From Streptomyces abikoensis (GTDB taxonomy: Bacteria > Actinomycetota > Actinomycetes > Streptomycetales > Streptomycetaceae): a stretch of 64,000 nt of DNA. The notes under the pieces were generated by a model. That model ran no database searches. It was not told where the DNA came from and saw only the letters and a list, made by a program, of their open reading frames with translations. The stretch's first letter is position 1; each line of letters begins with the position of its first letter. The stretch is taken from the NCBI RefSeq assembly GCF_014648775.1, contig NZ_BMRT01000001.1:310001-374000 (forward strand). Direction: 5' to 3'. Below, piece after piece: positions 37,495-44,922 of this stretch. The translations under genes and the position numbers were made by a program.

Positions 37495-38400
37495 ATGCCG
37501 CACGATGATCAATACACCGCGACGGGGCCGTCCTTCACGGGTGCTGGGTTTCCCCGCGCCGGATTCTCCACCAAATCGACGGACACCGTCTATGGGGTCA
37601 ACGTTGTCGGAACGTTCTGCGGTGTCTACGGGGAGAGCCTGGCCCCGGGCGAGGAGTCGGACAGGGAAGCCGCACGGGACCTGATCGGAGTGGTCGGCGA
37701 GGGAAGTACATACGGGATGTGCGGCACGGGGCGGACCCTCGCCGGCGTCGTCGGCTTCGGTCGGCGCGGGGACACCGGAGGAGTCTTCGGCATCTCGATG
37801 AGCCGCGCGCCCGGGGTGGTGGGTCAGAGCCGCACCGATTTCCGGTTTGCACTGCCCAGGGGCGACAGCGCGACGCACGGCGGCTCGGCCATCGGGGTAC
37901 TGGGCGAGAGCGGGAGCGGTACCGGGGTCTCGGGCGAGAGCTCGCAGGGAGCCGGAGTCTCGGGCGCCAGCACCAGCGGACGCGGCGGGGAGTTCGCGTC
38001 GGCCCGGGCCACACAGATCCACCTGGCTCCTTCCGGGCTGACCACCGCTCCCCCGGCCACCGGCCGACCAGGCGACCTCCTCGCCATCCAGCGGGGTGCG
38101 TTCGCCACACTGTGGTTCTGCGTCCTGCCCCAGATCGACGACCGGCCGGCGGTCTGGGGGAAGGTACACCTGGACCGGCCGTCCTTCCCGAGCCCGACGC
38201 TCGAGCAGGGCGCGCAGGGCCAGGAAGTCAAGAACGCCCAGGGACTCCTGGCCGCGCACGGTCACGACCCTGGTCCGATCGACGGCATCTTCGGACCGCA
38301 GACGGACGCTGCCACCAGGGGCTTCCAGGAGGAGGCGCGCATCGTGGTCGACGGGCAGATCGGCCCTCAGACGTGGAACGCGCTGCTGAACCACTTCTGA
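37495..38400 (+). CDS. Beta-repeat protein with C-terminal peptidoglycan-binding domain
   Basis: 301 residues from the ATG at 37495, with AGAGG upstream. Residues about 25-165 hold short glycine-valine repeats (VVGTFCGVYGES, GVVGEGSTYG, GVFGIS, GVLGESGSG, GVSGESSQGAGVSG), a pattern of a stacked or triangular beta structure. Residues about 230-301 are a PG_binding_1 domain: AQGQEVKNAQGLLAAHGHDPGPIDGIFG in pattern and GPQTWNALLNHF. No signal peptide or membrane helix is seen, so export is unexplained. The combination resembles cell-wall-targeted tail or fibre-like proteins; the role is unknown. Confidence 0.65.
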   Translation: MPHDDQYTATGPSFTGAGFPRAGFSTKSTDTVYGVNVVGTFCGVYGESLAPGEESDREAARDLIGVVGEGSTYGMCGTGRTLAGVVGFGRRGDTGGVFGISMSRAPGVVGQSRTDFRFALPRGDSATHGGSAIGVLGESGSGTGVSGESSQGAGVSGASTSGRGGEFASARATQIHLAPSGLTTAPPATGRPGDLLAIQRGAFATLWFCVLPQIDDRPAVWGKVHLDRPSFPSPTLEQGAQGQEVKNAQGLLAAHGHDPGPIDGIFGPQTDAATRGFQEEARIVVDGQIGPQTWNALLNHF

Positions 38401-38626
38401 CGGCCCCGGGCCTGACGAATCCGTTCGTGCTCGGCCTGGCCGAGGCGGTCGTAGCGGCTGCGGCTGTCGACGATGGCGTCCTCACCAGGGTGCGGGCGTC
38501 GGTGTTCTCGTAAAGGAACGTGGCTGATGCTCTGGCGGGCGGAAGCGTCCGGCGACGGGCGCGGTTGGCACGCAAACGGGCGGCGTCTTCCGTGATGTGC
38601 GCGGTACGGAAGACGCCGTCGGTGGT

Positions 38627-39166
38627 TCAGTTGCCGTTGCGGTACTGCTTGCCGGTCCGGTCGGTGAGCTTGTGGCGGGTCTCCGGGGCCTGGGCGGCGG
38701 GCCAGATGAGGATCAGGTGCTCCTCGCCGGCAGGGCCGTCGCCGGCTGGGGCGGGGTTGTGGTCCCGGCCGCGGGCGTGGAAGCGCATACGCCACCAGCG
38801 TGACTGTCCTTCCGGGCCTGGGAGGGCGATGCCGTACTCCGCGCCGTCCGACTGTACCGCGGCATTCTCCCCGTCGTCTTCTGGGGAGGTGATGCCGGCG
38901 CCTGGTGGTGCGAATCGGGTGCTGACCTCCACGACCTCGTCCCACGGTTCCGCGTCCAGGGGTGGTGCCGCCTCCAGGACCTGGTAGGTCACCGTGACGA
39001 GTCCGGTCTGGGTGCCGGTGGTGACGGTGACGTAGTCGCCGGTGGTGTTGACGCGGACCAGGCCGTTGCCGGGGTCGTCGTCGAGCTCGAGGTCGTCGTC
39101 CTCGGCATCGGTCTCGTACAGGTTGAACTGGTGATAGGACGCGTAGACGCGGAGGCTGGTGCTCAT
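38627..39166 (-). CDS. Hypothetical protein, possible immunity partner of the nuclease
   Basis: 179 residues, soluble and acidic in its first half (ETDAEDDDLELDDDPGNG), with beta-rich stretches YVTVTTGTQTGLVTVTYQV and WWRMRFHARGRDHN. It starts 3 bp after the secreted nuclease stop and so is in the same operon. Small acidic proteins directly after nuclease genes often neutralise the nuclease, so an immunity role is a reasonable guess. No family recognised. The ATG at 39166 lies next to the preceding stop, suggesting coupling. Confidence 0.6.
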   Translation of the reverse strand: MSTSLRVYASYHQFNLYETDAEDDDLELDDDPGNGLVRVNTTGDYVTVTTGTQTGLVTVTYQVLEAAPPLDAEPWDEVVEVSTRFAPPGAGITSPEDDGENAAVQSDGAEYGIALPGPEGQSRWWRMRFHARGRDHNPAPAGDGPAGEEHLILIWPAAQAPETRHKLTDRTGKQYRNGN

Positions 39167-39169
39167 GGG

Positions 39170-40177
39170 TCAGACCTGTACCCAGAAGGCGTCGCGGTCA
39201 AGGAGCCGGTTGGCCAGCTCGAACTTGTTGATCATGCCGCCCTGGCGGTTGTTCTCCCGGACCGGGACCCAGGTGATGCCGCGGCTGCCGGCAGGCAGGG
39301 CGGTGCCACCCTCGTAGGTCGCGGCGAAGGGGTACTCGTCGCAGGAGGGGCCGGCCGATCCGGGCGGGGCGGTCCTGCCCGCGCACACCGCGTTGCGGTT
39401 GGCGTTGGACTTGGTCTTGTCGGTCAGGTAGTGCAGCGGGTGGCCGGAGCCGGGCCGGCCGTAATGGCCGCCGCGGCCCTGGATGGCGCGGATGCCCGGC
39501 CCGATGTTCGGCAGGCTCGCCATATCCGTCAGGGTCGGCGTGTACTGCGGGAAGACACAGCCGGCAGACTGCCGAGGCCGGGTGCCGCCGGGCTTCTTGG
39601 CGTACATGTCGTCGCAGCGGTAGCTGGGCGAGTTGTACGCGAAGGCGCCGGGCGTGTGGCCGGCCTTGACGAAGGAGTAGGCGTAGCGGGACGCGGTGCC
39701 ATGCTGCTTGAAGGCGCCGATGTTGTCGGTGTAGTGGACCTTGGCGGACTTCGGTGCCCCGAGGGTGTGGGGGCCGAAGTCGCTCTTGGCCGAGCACGGG
39801 TTGCCGCAGGAGACGTTCAGGCTCATGCGGATCCCGCTGGCGTTGCCGAAGAGGGCGGCCTTGCTGAGGCTAATCGTTTCTTCCCACGTGCGGGACTTGA
39901 CCTGCAGCGTCATGGCGTGCGAGATCGTGAACCGGGCCTCGCCGACCGGGACGCGGTTGCGCAGGACCGTGACGGTGGCGTTGACCACCTGACACTCGTG
40001 CGTCCGGGTCAGCCCCGGCGCACACGCGGCGTCGGCCACGTCGGCGGCCTGGAGCGCGGGCGTCTGCTCCACCCGCAGCGACAGCTCCTCCGACGGAGCG
40101 GCCTGAGCCGTACCGGCCAGCACCGAGCCCACTAACGCCATCGCGGAAGCGGCGATCGCCACACTTCTGCTTCTCAC
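39170..40177 (-). CDS. Secreted NucA/NucB-domain deoxyribonuclease
   Basis: 335 residues. N-terminal Sec signal peptide (MRSRSVAIAASAMALVGSVLAGTAQA) with AQA cleavage near residue 26. The C-terminal domain (about 235-335) has the NucA/NucB signature SCDEYPFAATYEGG and the later WVPVRENNRQGG and N-x-F-x-x-x-RLLDRDAFWV pattern of that family of sporulation and extracellular DNases. Several cysteines in the mature part (CGNPCSAKS, YRCDDMY, AGCVFP) suggest disulfides. Start is GTG at 40177 after AAAGGGAG. A nuclease of this type could degrade environmental DNA or act as a toxin; the adjoining gene may protect the producer. Confidence 0.8.
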   Translation of the reverse strand: MRSRSVAIAASAMALVGSVLAGTAQAAPSEELSLRVEQTPALQAADVADAACAPGLTRTHECQVVNATVTVLRNRVPVGEARFTISHAMTLQVKSRTWEETISLSKAALFGNASGIRMSLNVSCGNPCSAKSDFGPHTLGAPKSAKVHYTDNIGAFKQHGTASRYAYSFVKAGHTPGAFAYNSPSYRCDDMYAKKPGGTRPRQSAGCVFPQYTPTLTDMASLPNIGPGIRAIQGRGGHYGRPGSGHPLHYLTDKTKSNANRNAVCAGRTAPPGSAGPSCDEYPFAATYEGGTALPAGSRGITWVPVRENNRQGGMINKFELANRLLDRDAFWVQV

Positions 40178-40329
40178 GTGAACTCCCTTTCCCCATAACG
40201 CCGTTCACGCCTTTGTGAACGATCGCTGCGAGCCTGGCACCACCCTCCGCACACGTCCCAGCACGCCGAGGGGACTGGCCGGTTCCCGCCACCGGTATGA
40301 CCGATTCCCCGCCAAGGGCCACCTAGACG

Positions 40330-40539
40330 AAGATCAGCGTGGGCAGCGTGATCTTCTGCCTTCCCCAGGCGAGGGCACCTCGTGGTCGGCCCCTCCTGCG
40401 GGCCCCCTCCGGGCGGGCCGCGTCGCACCTCCCGGCTCCCCAGGGAGGCGCGACGCGCGCCTCGAGGCCGCCGACTCCGCTGCTGACGAGGGTTTGGTGG
40501 TGGGCCCCCAATTGTGGAGCCCACCACCAAACCCTCGTC
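40330..40539. repeat. Cluster of three inverted repeats (possible MITE/REP-like element)
   Basis: Three nested-size hairpins follow one another: GAAGATCA...TGATCTTC (40328-40355), CGCGTCGCACCTCCC with GGGAGGCGCGACGCG (about 40419-40458, one mismatch), and a perfect 20-bp pair beginning GACGAGGGTTTGG (40485-40504 and 40520-40539) around 15 bp. No gene is recognised across this 400-bp gap. The density of symmetry suggests a small non-autonomous element or a strong bidirectional terminator array. Confidence 0.55.
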
Positions 40540-40601
40540 CAACCCGGGCGGAACGTCTCGAAGGCGGCCAAGCGCGCTGCAGGGCGGCGATTACCCCGCA
40601 A

Positions 40602-40886
40602 TCACCTGGCGGTCGTGGAAGGCCCGTCGGGAACGGCTCGGTCGCGGCAGTACGGCTCCAATGCTCCCCGGGCGCCGTCGCCCATGGCCACGGCGATTCG
40701 CTGCATCCAGGGCCCCTTCAGGTCCCCGGCCACCAGGATCCGGGGGTGCTGCTCATCCGGAGGGCAGTACCTGCTGGCCGCTGCCAGGACTGCGGCGGCG
40801 AAGGCGACCGTAAGGGCCCGCCCGACCTTCCACAGTCGCAATTCCCGGTCGTTCGGGGCTGACCGCGGCCGTCGGATGGCTGTCAT
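40602..40886 (-). CDS. Small membrane-anchored hypothetical protein
   Basis: 94 residues from the ATG at 40886. An N-terminal basic stretch (MTAIRRPRSAPNDRELRLW) precedes one hydrophobic segment (VGRALTVAFAAAVLAAASRY), then an outside-facing tail with HPRILVAGDLKGPWMQ. No family recognised. The longer upstream frame lacks a start with ribosome site. Confidence is moderate because the N-terminal part overlaps nothing else and codon bias is acceptable. Confidence 0.4.
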   Translation of the reverse strand: MTAIRRPRSAPNDRELRLWKVGRALTVAFAAAVLAAASRYCPPDEQHPRILVAGDLKGPWMQRIAVAMGDGARGALEPYCRDRAVPDGPSTTAR

Positions 40887-41018
40887 GAGGATACAGACCT
40901 GGCTCGGAGACCTACGGTTGCGGTGCTCTTCGGAGATCAGGGCGCGAGCGACCCTTTCCGCCCCTGGAGTGAACGGATCACGGGTCCCGGCTCGGCGAAC
41001 GCGCGTAGGGTCCTGGGC

Positions 41019-41270
41019 ATGGACGTGAACGCGGGTTCGGGCGAGGCCGGGAACATGCACGACATCGGGCCGCTGACATACCGCCAGGGGTGCGTGATGG
41101 TCTGGGCGGAGAACCACGGATGCAGGGAGGACGCCCTCATGCACGACCGCGTGATCGTCGGCGTGTACACCGGCACTCCCGAGCGCCGGGGCGAGCAACT
41201 GTTCCGGGCGTGGGTCGACGCGTACGAGCTTCCCTCGATCCTGGACCACTGGGCCAACGTCCTGCGCTGA
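41019..41270 (+). CDS. Small hypothetical protein (83 residues)
   Basis: From the ATG at 41019: MDVNAGSGEAGNMHDIGPL, then YRQGCVMVWAENHGCREDALM, VIVGVYTG and RAWVDAYELPSILDHWANVLR. The helical, amphipathic C-terminus and good codon bias support a real protein, but no ribosome site stands out and no family is recognised; a start at the internal ATG 41055 is possible. Confidence 0.4.
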   Translation: MDVNAGSGEAGNMHDIGPLTYRQGCVMVWAENHGCREDALMHDRVIVGVYTGTPERRGEQLFRAWVDAYELPSILDHWANVLR

Positions 41271-41352
41271 GGACCGTTTCCACCCCCTAGCGGCCATTGG
41301 ATCGGACGGATATACAGTGTGACCAGCCTGCTCGGTGCCGCGTTACCCGAGC

Positions 41353-41619
41353 ATGGGAACCCTCCACCGCCGGGCCATCACCGGCGTCATCCTCGCCGCA
41401 GTCCTTGGCGCGCCGCTCGCCTTCGCCGCCCCCGCTGCCGCACTCCCTACCCCGCACTTTCGGTGCCCGAACGGCACTGTCCTCGGTGAGGCGAACCGCG
41501 ACACGTGGACCGCGCACGCCTGCTACGACCGGCACGGCCACGAGGTTGCCCCGATCCCCATCAGCGTGGAGGAGTACAGGGCCGCAGTCGCGGCCGGCAA
41601 CCGCAACGTCTTCATCTGA
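41353..41619 (+). CDS. Small secreted protein (88 residues)
   Basis: From the ATG at 41353: signal peptide MGTLHRRAITGVILAAVLG then AFAAPAAA with cleavage near residue 30. The mature 58 residues contain CPNGTVLGEANRDTW, HACYDRHGHEV and VEEYRAAVAAGNRNVFI. Two cysteines could form a disulfide. A GTG at 41335 is an alternative start. No family recognised and no evident operon partner. Confidence 0.5.
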   Translation: MGTLHRRAITGVILAAVLGAPLAFAAPAAALPTPHFRCPNGTVLGEANRDTWTAHACYDRHGHEVAPIPISVEEYRAAVAAGNRNVFI

Positions 41620-41793
41620 TCGCAGGGGAGCTGAGGTCTATGCCGGCGAAGGCGCCCGCTCATGGCAACAGGCTCCTGACCTTCCATAAGGACAGTTTAC
41701 GAAGGTCCACGACTCCTCCAGCGAGATGGGGCACATGCCCAAAACGTCCAGCGCCTACCGCACTGGGTAGATGGCCGAGGGGCTCCGCAGTGG

Positions 41794-42288
41794 TCAGAAA
41801 TGCCGGGCGCGGCCGCGGTGCCGCACCCAGCGGGCGATCTGCGTCGGCATCGACTCCGCCAGGTCCAGGACCGGCTCCAGCAGGTCGATCCAGAACGGCT
41901 CGACGCCCTCCGGCGAGACCTCGGTCAGCCGGCACGCCCCCGCCTCCGTCTCGGTCCGGCACACCCCCGCGCTCCGCTCGTTCATGACGCAGTCGTACGC
42001 GCTCTCCACGCCCTGGACCAGGGCCCGGCGCCGCTCGCCGCCCTGGAGGCCGTCCTCGTCCTCGGTCAGCATCTGGTCGTGCCGGACGGCAACGGTCTGA
42101 CGCAGCTGCGCCAGGGCCGGCTCCTCATCGGCCACCGCTCCTACCGTCTCGCCGCTCAGCGGCGGGCGGCCGGCGGCGAGGCGGTCGGTGACCATCACGC
42201 CCAGGACGGCGGCAGCGCTGGCATAGCGCCAGGTACTCGCGCTGATCTGCCGCTCGTAGGCACACGCGGCGTGGTACGCCTCGTGCAC
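41794..42288 (-). CDS. Hypothetical protein, possibly a fragment
   Basis: 164 residues from a GTG at 42288: HEAYHAACAYERQISAST, WRYASAAAVLGVMVTDRLA, then GVESAYDCVMNERSAGVCRTE and WIDLLEPVLDLAESMPTQIARW. Coding bias is good and the sequence looks like a soluble helical protein. Its start lies where the DUF721-like relic loses similarity, so its 5' end may itself be a rearrangement point. No family recognised. Confidence 0.45.
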   Translation of the reverse strand: MHEAYHAACAYERQISASTWRYASAAAVLGVMVTDRLAAGRPPLSGETVGAVADEEPALAQLRQTVAVRHDQMLTEDEDGLQGGERRRALVQGVESAYDCVMNERSAGVCRTETEAGACRLTEVSPEGVEPFWIDLLEPVLDLAESMPTQIARWVRHRGRARHF

Positions 42289-42289
42289 C

Positions 42290-42675
42290 GCAGGGCGCGG
42301 ACAACCGTCCGGTCCGCCGGCTCATTGGCAGCCTCCATGGCGCGGGTCTGCTCCAGGCGCGTCCTCGTCGCCCACGCCGCCGACTCCGGGCACACGGTCA
42401 GCCGACCGGAGCCCGCGTCGAAGCCGACGGCCGCGACGTGCCCGGCCAGTTCCGGGGGCGATCACCGCCCACCGCTCGCGTAGCGTTGCGCCGGCAGCCG
42501 GGAGCTCCCACCCGTGCTCGGTGACCAGCGCGCTGATCGCCGCCCCGAAGCCCATCCCGGCGCACGTACGGACCGGACGCGGCTTCGACTTCTGGCCGCC
42601 GCCGTTCTTTCGCGTCTGCTCCCTCGCTGCCCGCAGCGCGACCCGGGCAAGGTCGACGCCGGTCCGTCGCTGCAA
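42290..42675 (-). pseudogene. Frameshifted DUF721 (DciA-like) gene
   Basis: The N-terminal frame reads GVDLARVALRAAREQTRKNGG and MGFGAAISALVTEHGWELPA, then LRERWAVIAP. At a run of five Gs (42453-42457) the homology continues in the next frame as ELAGHVAAVGFDAGSG, then LTVCPESAAWATRTRLEQTRAMEAAN and TVVRAL. This is the order of actinomycete DUF721/DciA proteins, which normally sit between recF and gyrB and help load the replicative helicase. A single extra base in the G-run explains the break, so an assembly error is possible. The likely start is TTG at 42675. This is a paralogue outside the usual locus. Confidence 0.7.
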
Positions 42676-42687
42676 GTTATCGACGGA

Positions 42688-43100
42688 TCAATTGCCTGAC
42701 GGCAGAGACTGGTCTGTGCTTTCTTCAATCGTCGCGAGCTGCTGTTGCAGCCGGGCGTGCCGAAACTGGTACACCGCGCCGACCTGCCGCAGCGCACCTC
42801 GGGTGTGTGCTTCTTCGAGAAAGGCCATTAGACGCCATGGCAGACGTCCGGTCCCGCTAAACCAGAGGCGTGTGGTGAACAGCCATCCCCAGGCGCTGAG
42901 CATGAAGGCAAGCGGTCCTGCCAAGAGCCAGATGGGCACTGTCCAATATGCGGCGTTCGACATATGGAGAGGGATAGCCAGCAGCGGGGTGGCGAGACCA
43001 CCCAGGAAGAAGATAATAAGCCCCCGGATAGCTGCTGTGTGGCCCCGCGGAACAGCTGATCAGGGTCGAAGCGGTACAGCCATTCTGCCGAGGACTCGCC
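42688..43100 (-). pseudogene. C-terminal fragment of a NACHT/STAND-like protein
   Basis: The C-terminal 90 residues read MSNAAYWTVPIWLLAG with membrane-like stretches, then GRLPWRLMAFLEEAH and GALRQVGAVYQFRHARLQ. That last pattern is, from memory, the characteristic tail of large Streptomyces NACHT-domain proteins. Sense continues upstream in frame as IRGLIIFFLGGLATPLLAIP, then is lost near 43050. No NTPase domain remains, so only the tail of the gene is present. Confidence 0.5.
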
Positions 43101-43113
43101 GAGGCCCGGCCGG

Positions 43114-43977
43114 TCACGTCGCGACCGGCCAGGCCGCATCCAGCAGGGGCCCCGCCCCATGCCGCAGGAGGTCCGCGGCGACGGTGCGCCCCAGGGTCTC
43201 CGGGTCGGTGGCCGGGCCGGTGGCGGTGACGGCGACCTCGCGTGTGCCGTCCGGCGCGGTGACCCGGGCGGTGAGGGACAGGTCACAGCCGGAGCGCAGG
43301 GCGGTGAGCAGGGCCCGCTCGGCGCGCACCTGGGCGTCGGCCTCCGGGTCGCCGAGGTCGGCGAGGAGGGCGCGGAGCATGGCGTCGTCCTCGCGGATCT
43401 GGATGCCGAGCGCGCCCTGGGCGGGCGAGGGCGTGAAGGGGTCGACCGGCAGCAGTTCGCTGATGTCCCCGGCGCGGCCCAGGCGGCGCAGGCCGGCGGC
43501 GGCCAGGACCACGGCGTCGAGACCGCCGGGGCCTTTGGTCCGGGCCAAGCGCGGGGGGACGTTACCGCGGATGGGGACGATGCGCAGGTCGGGCCGGGCG
43601 GCAAGGAGCTGGGCGATGCGGCGCGGCGCGCCGGCCGCGTCGATAGCCGACTTGTACTCCGCCGCGACCCTCGCGTCGGCCACCCCCGCCGCGCCCATGT
43701 GCCCGTAGTAGGTCTCGGCGATCGCCGCGTTCTTGCCGTCGGTGTTGAGGACCGCCTCGTAGAGCATGGTCTTGGCGAGGTGCTTGGAGTCCGTGCAGTA
43801 CCGGGTCAAGTCCCAAACCACGAGTTGGCCGGGGCCGCGCACGACGAGGTCCGGTCTGAGGTCGCCGGCCAGGGCCGTCCTCCCCTGGCCTGTGGTGAAT
43901 AGCGGTCGGAGGTCGTTGGCATAGGGCTTCAGCGTGGAGTTGCCCTCCACGAAGGCCTCCACGGTCATCCTCAGCAC
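43114..43977 (-). CDS. HemC (porphobilinogen deaminase) C-terminal region fused to an unknown domain
   Basis: 287 residues. From about residue 115 onward the sequence is porphobilinogen-deaminase-like: GAPRRIAQLLAARPDLRIVPIRGNV, GLDAVVLAAAGLRRLGR, FTPSPAQGALGIQIR, ERALLTALRSGCDLSL, where the Cys corresponds to the dipyrromethane-cofactor residue. HemC domain 1, with the catalytic aspartate, is missing. In its place are about 110 residues of another kind (GDLRPDLVVRGPGQLVVWDLTR, HLAKTMLYEAVLNTDGKNAAI) that I do not recognise; the DLVV/VWDLT strands are vaguely nuclease-like. It cannot be a normal HemC. A GGAG lies upstream of an in-frame ATT codon (44025), so the original start may have been lost. 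Confidence 0.6.
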   Translation of the reverse strand: MLRMTVEAFVEGNSTLKPYANDLRPLFTTGQGRTALAGDLRPDLVVRGPGQLVVWDLTRYCTDSKHLAKTMLYEAVLNTDGKNAAIAETYYGHMGAAGVADARVAAEYKSAIDAAGAPRRIAQLLAARPDLRIVPIRGNVPPRLARTKGPGGLDAVVLAAAGLRRLGRAGDISELLPVDPFTPSPAQGALGIQIREDDAMLRALLADLGDPEADAQVRAERALLTALRSGCDLSLTARVTAPDGTREVAVTATGPATDPETLGRTVAADLLRHGAGPLLDAAWPVAT

Positions 43978-44133
43978 CCTGGCGGGCAGCTGGGCGAAGG
44001 AGCGGATCGCCTGCTCGCTGATAATGGTGAACTCCTACCGATCGAGACTCCCCCGGAGCGTCTCCGGCCGCGGCGGCCAAGGTGCGGATCCACTGTCCGG
44101 GAGTCCGGTGGTAGGTGTGCCCGGAATCAGGGC

Positions 44134-44922
44134 TCAGACGCGGCGGCCGGTGACCGTGAAGGCCACCGAGTAGGTCAGCGTCTCCTCGCTGTCCAGGTGC
44201 GCCAGGAACGCGGCGACTGCCTTCTCCCCGGCCTCGGGCGAGCCGAGCGCGCGGGCGATGAGGGGGCGGGCGATGTCGAGCTTGAGCTCCCACTGGGCGC
44301 GCTGGACAGGGTCGATCCGTCCGGCGATGAGGTGGTACGGATCGACCCGGACGTCCAGGTCCGTCAGCCCGGCGCGACGGGCGAGCCCGTACAGGCGACG
44401 CCCGGTGTGCGGGTCGAACCCGGCTGCCGCGAGCGCGGCCGTCACCGGGTCGAGCAGGGCGCGCAGTTCGGGGCCCAGGGGGTCGTGCCAGACGAGCTGG
44501 CCGTCGAGGTCGAAGAGTACGACCGTGCCACCGGGCCGGGTGACCCGGGCCATCTCGCTTACGGCGACGTCCCGTTCGGCGACGTACTGGAGCATCAGAC
44601 GCGAGTAGACGACATCGAAGGAGCCGTCGTCGAAGGGCAGCGCACGGGCGTCGCCGGAGCGCCGCGACAGGCCCACCGCCCCCGGGCGGCCCGCCGCCAG
44701 CCGTTCGGGGTTGCCGTCGAAGGCGACGACCTCCGCCACCGGCCGGGCCCGGAGCACGGCCTCGGCGATGTGCCCGGGGCCCGCGCCAACGTCCAGCACG
44801 CGGGCCCCGGGGGCGGCCGGCAGCACCGGCTCCAGGTAGGTGCGCACCCACTCGTCGGCGTCGACCTTGGCCACCAGCCGGCCGGCCTCGCGGCGGTCCT
44901 CCATCAGGTACGGGACGGTCAT
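44134..44922 (-). CDS. Class I SAM-dependent methyltransferase
   Basis: 262 residues. SAM-binding motifs are RVLDVGAGPGHIAEAVL (motif I, about residue 42), EVVAFDGNPERL (acidic residue of motif II), GDARALPFDDGSFDVVYSRL (motif III/IV) and MARVTRPGGTVVLFD. The family covers Ubie/type-11 methyltransferases of primary and secondary metabolism; the substrate is not visible. ATG at 44922 with GAGGAG upstream, 4 bp overlap with the next gene upstream (44919), so the two are co-translated. It may be part of a decayed biosynthetic group with the neighbours at 43114 and 46145. Confidence 0.85.
   Translation of the reverse strand: MTVPYLMEDRREAGRLVAKVDADEWVRTYLEPVLPAAPGARVLDVGAGPGHIAEAVLRARPVAEVVAFDGNPERLAAGRPGAVGLSRRSGDARALPFDDGSFDVVYSRLMLQYVAERDVAVSEMARVTRPGGTVVLFDLDGQLVWHDPLGPELRALLDPVTAALAAAGFDPHTGRRLYGLARRAGLTDLDVRVDPYHLIAGRIDPVQRAQWELKLDIARPLIARALGSPEAGEKAVAAFLAHLDSEETLTYSVAFTVTGRRV

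Noticed and set aside
38401-38626. Minus-strand stretch with REHRRPHPGEDAIVDSRSR
   Set aside because: Resembles a protein fragment but could not be placed in any family; not called.
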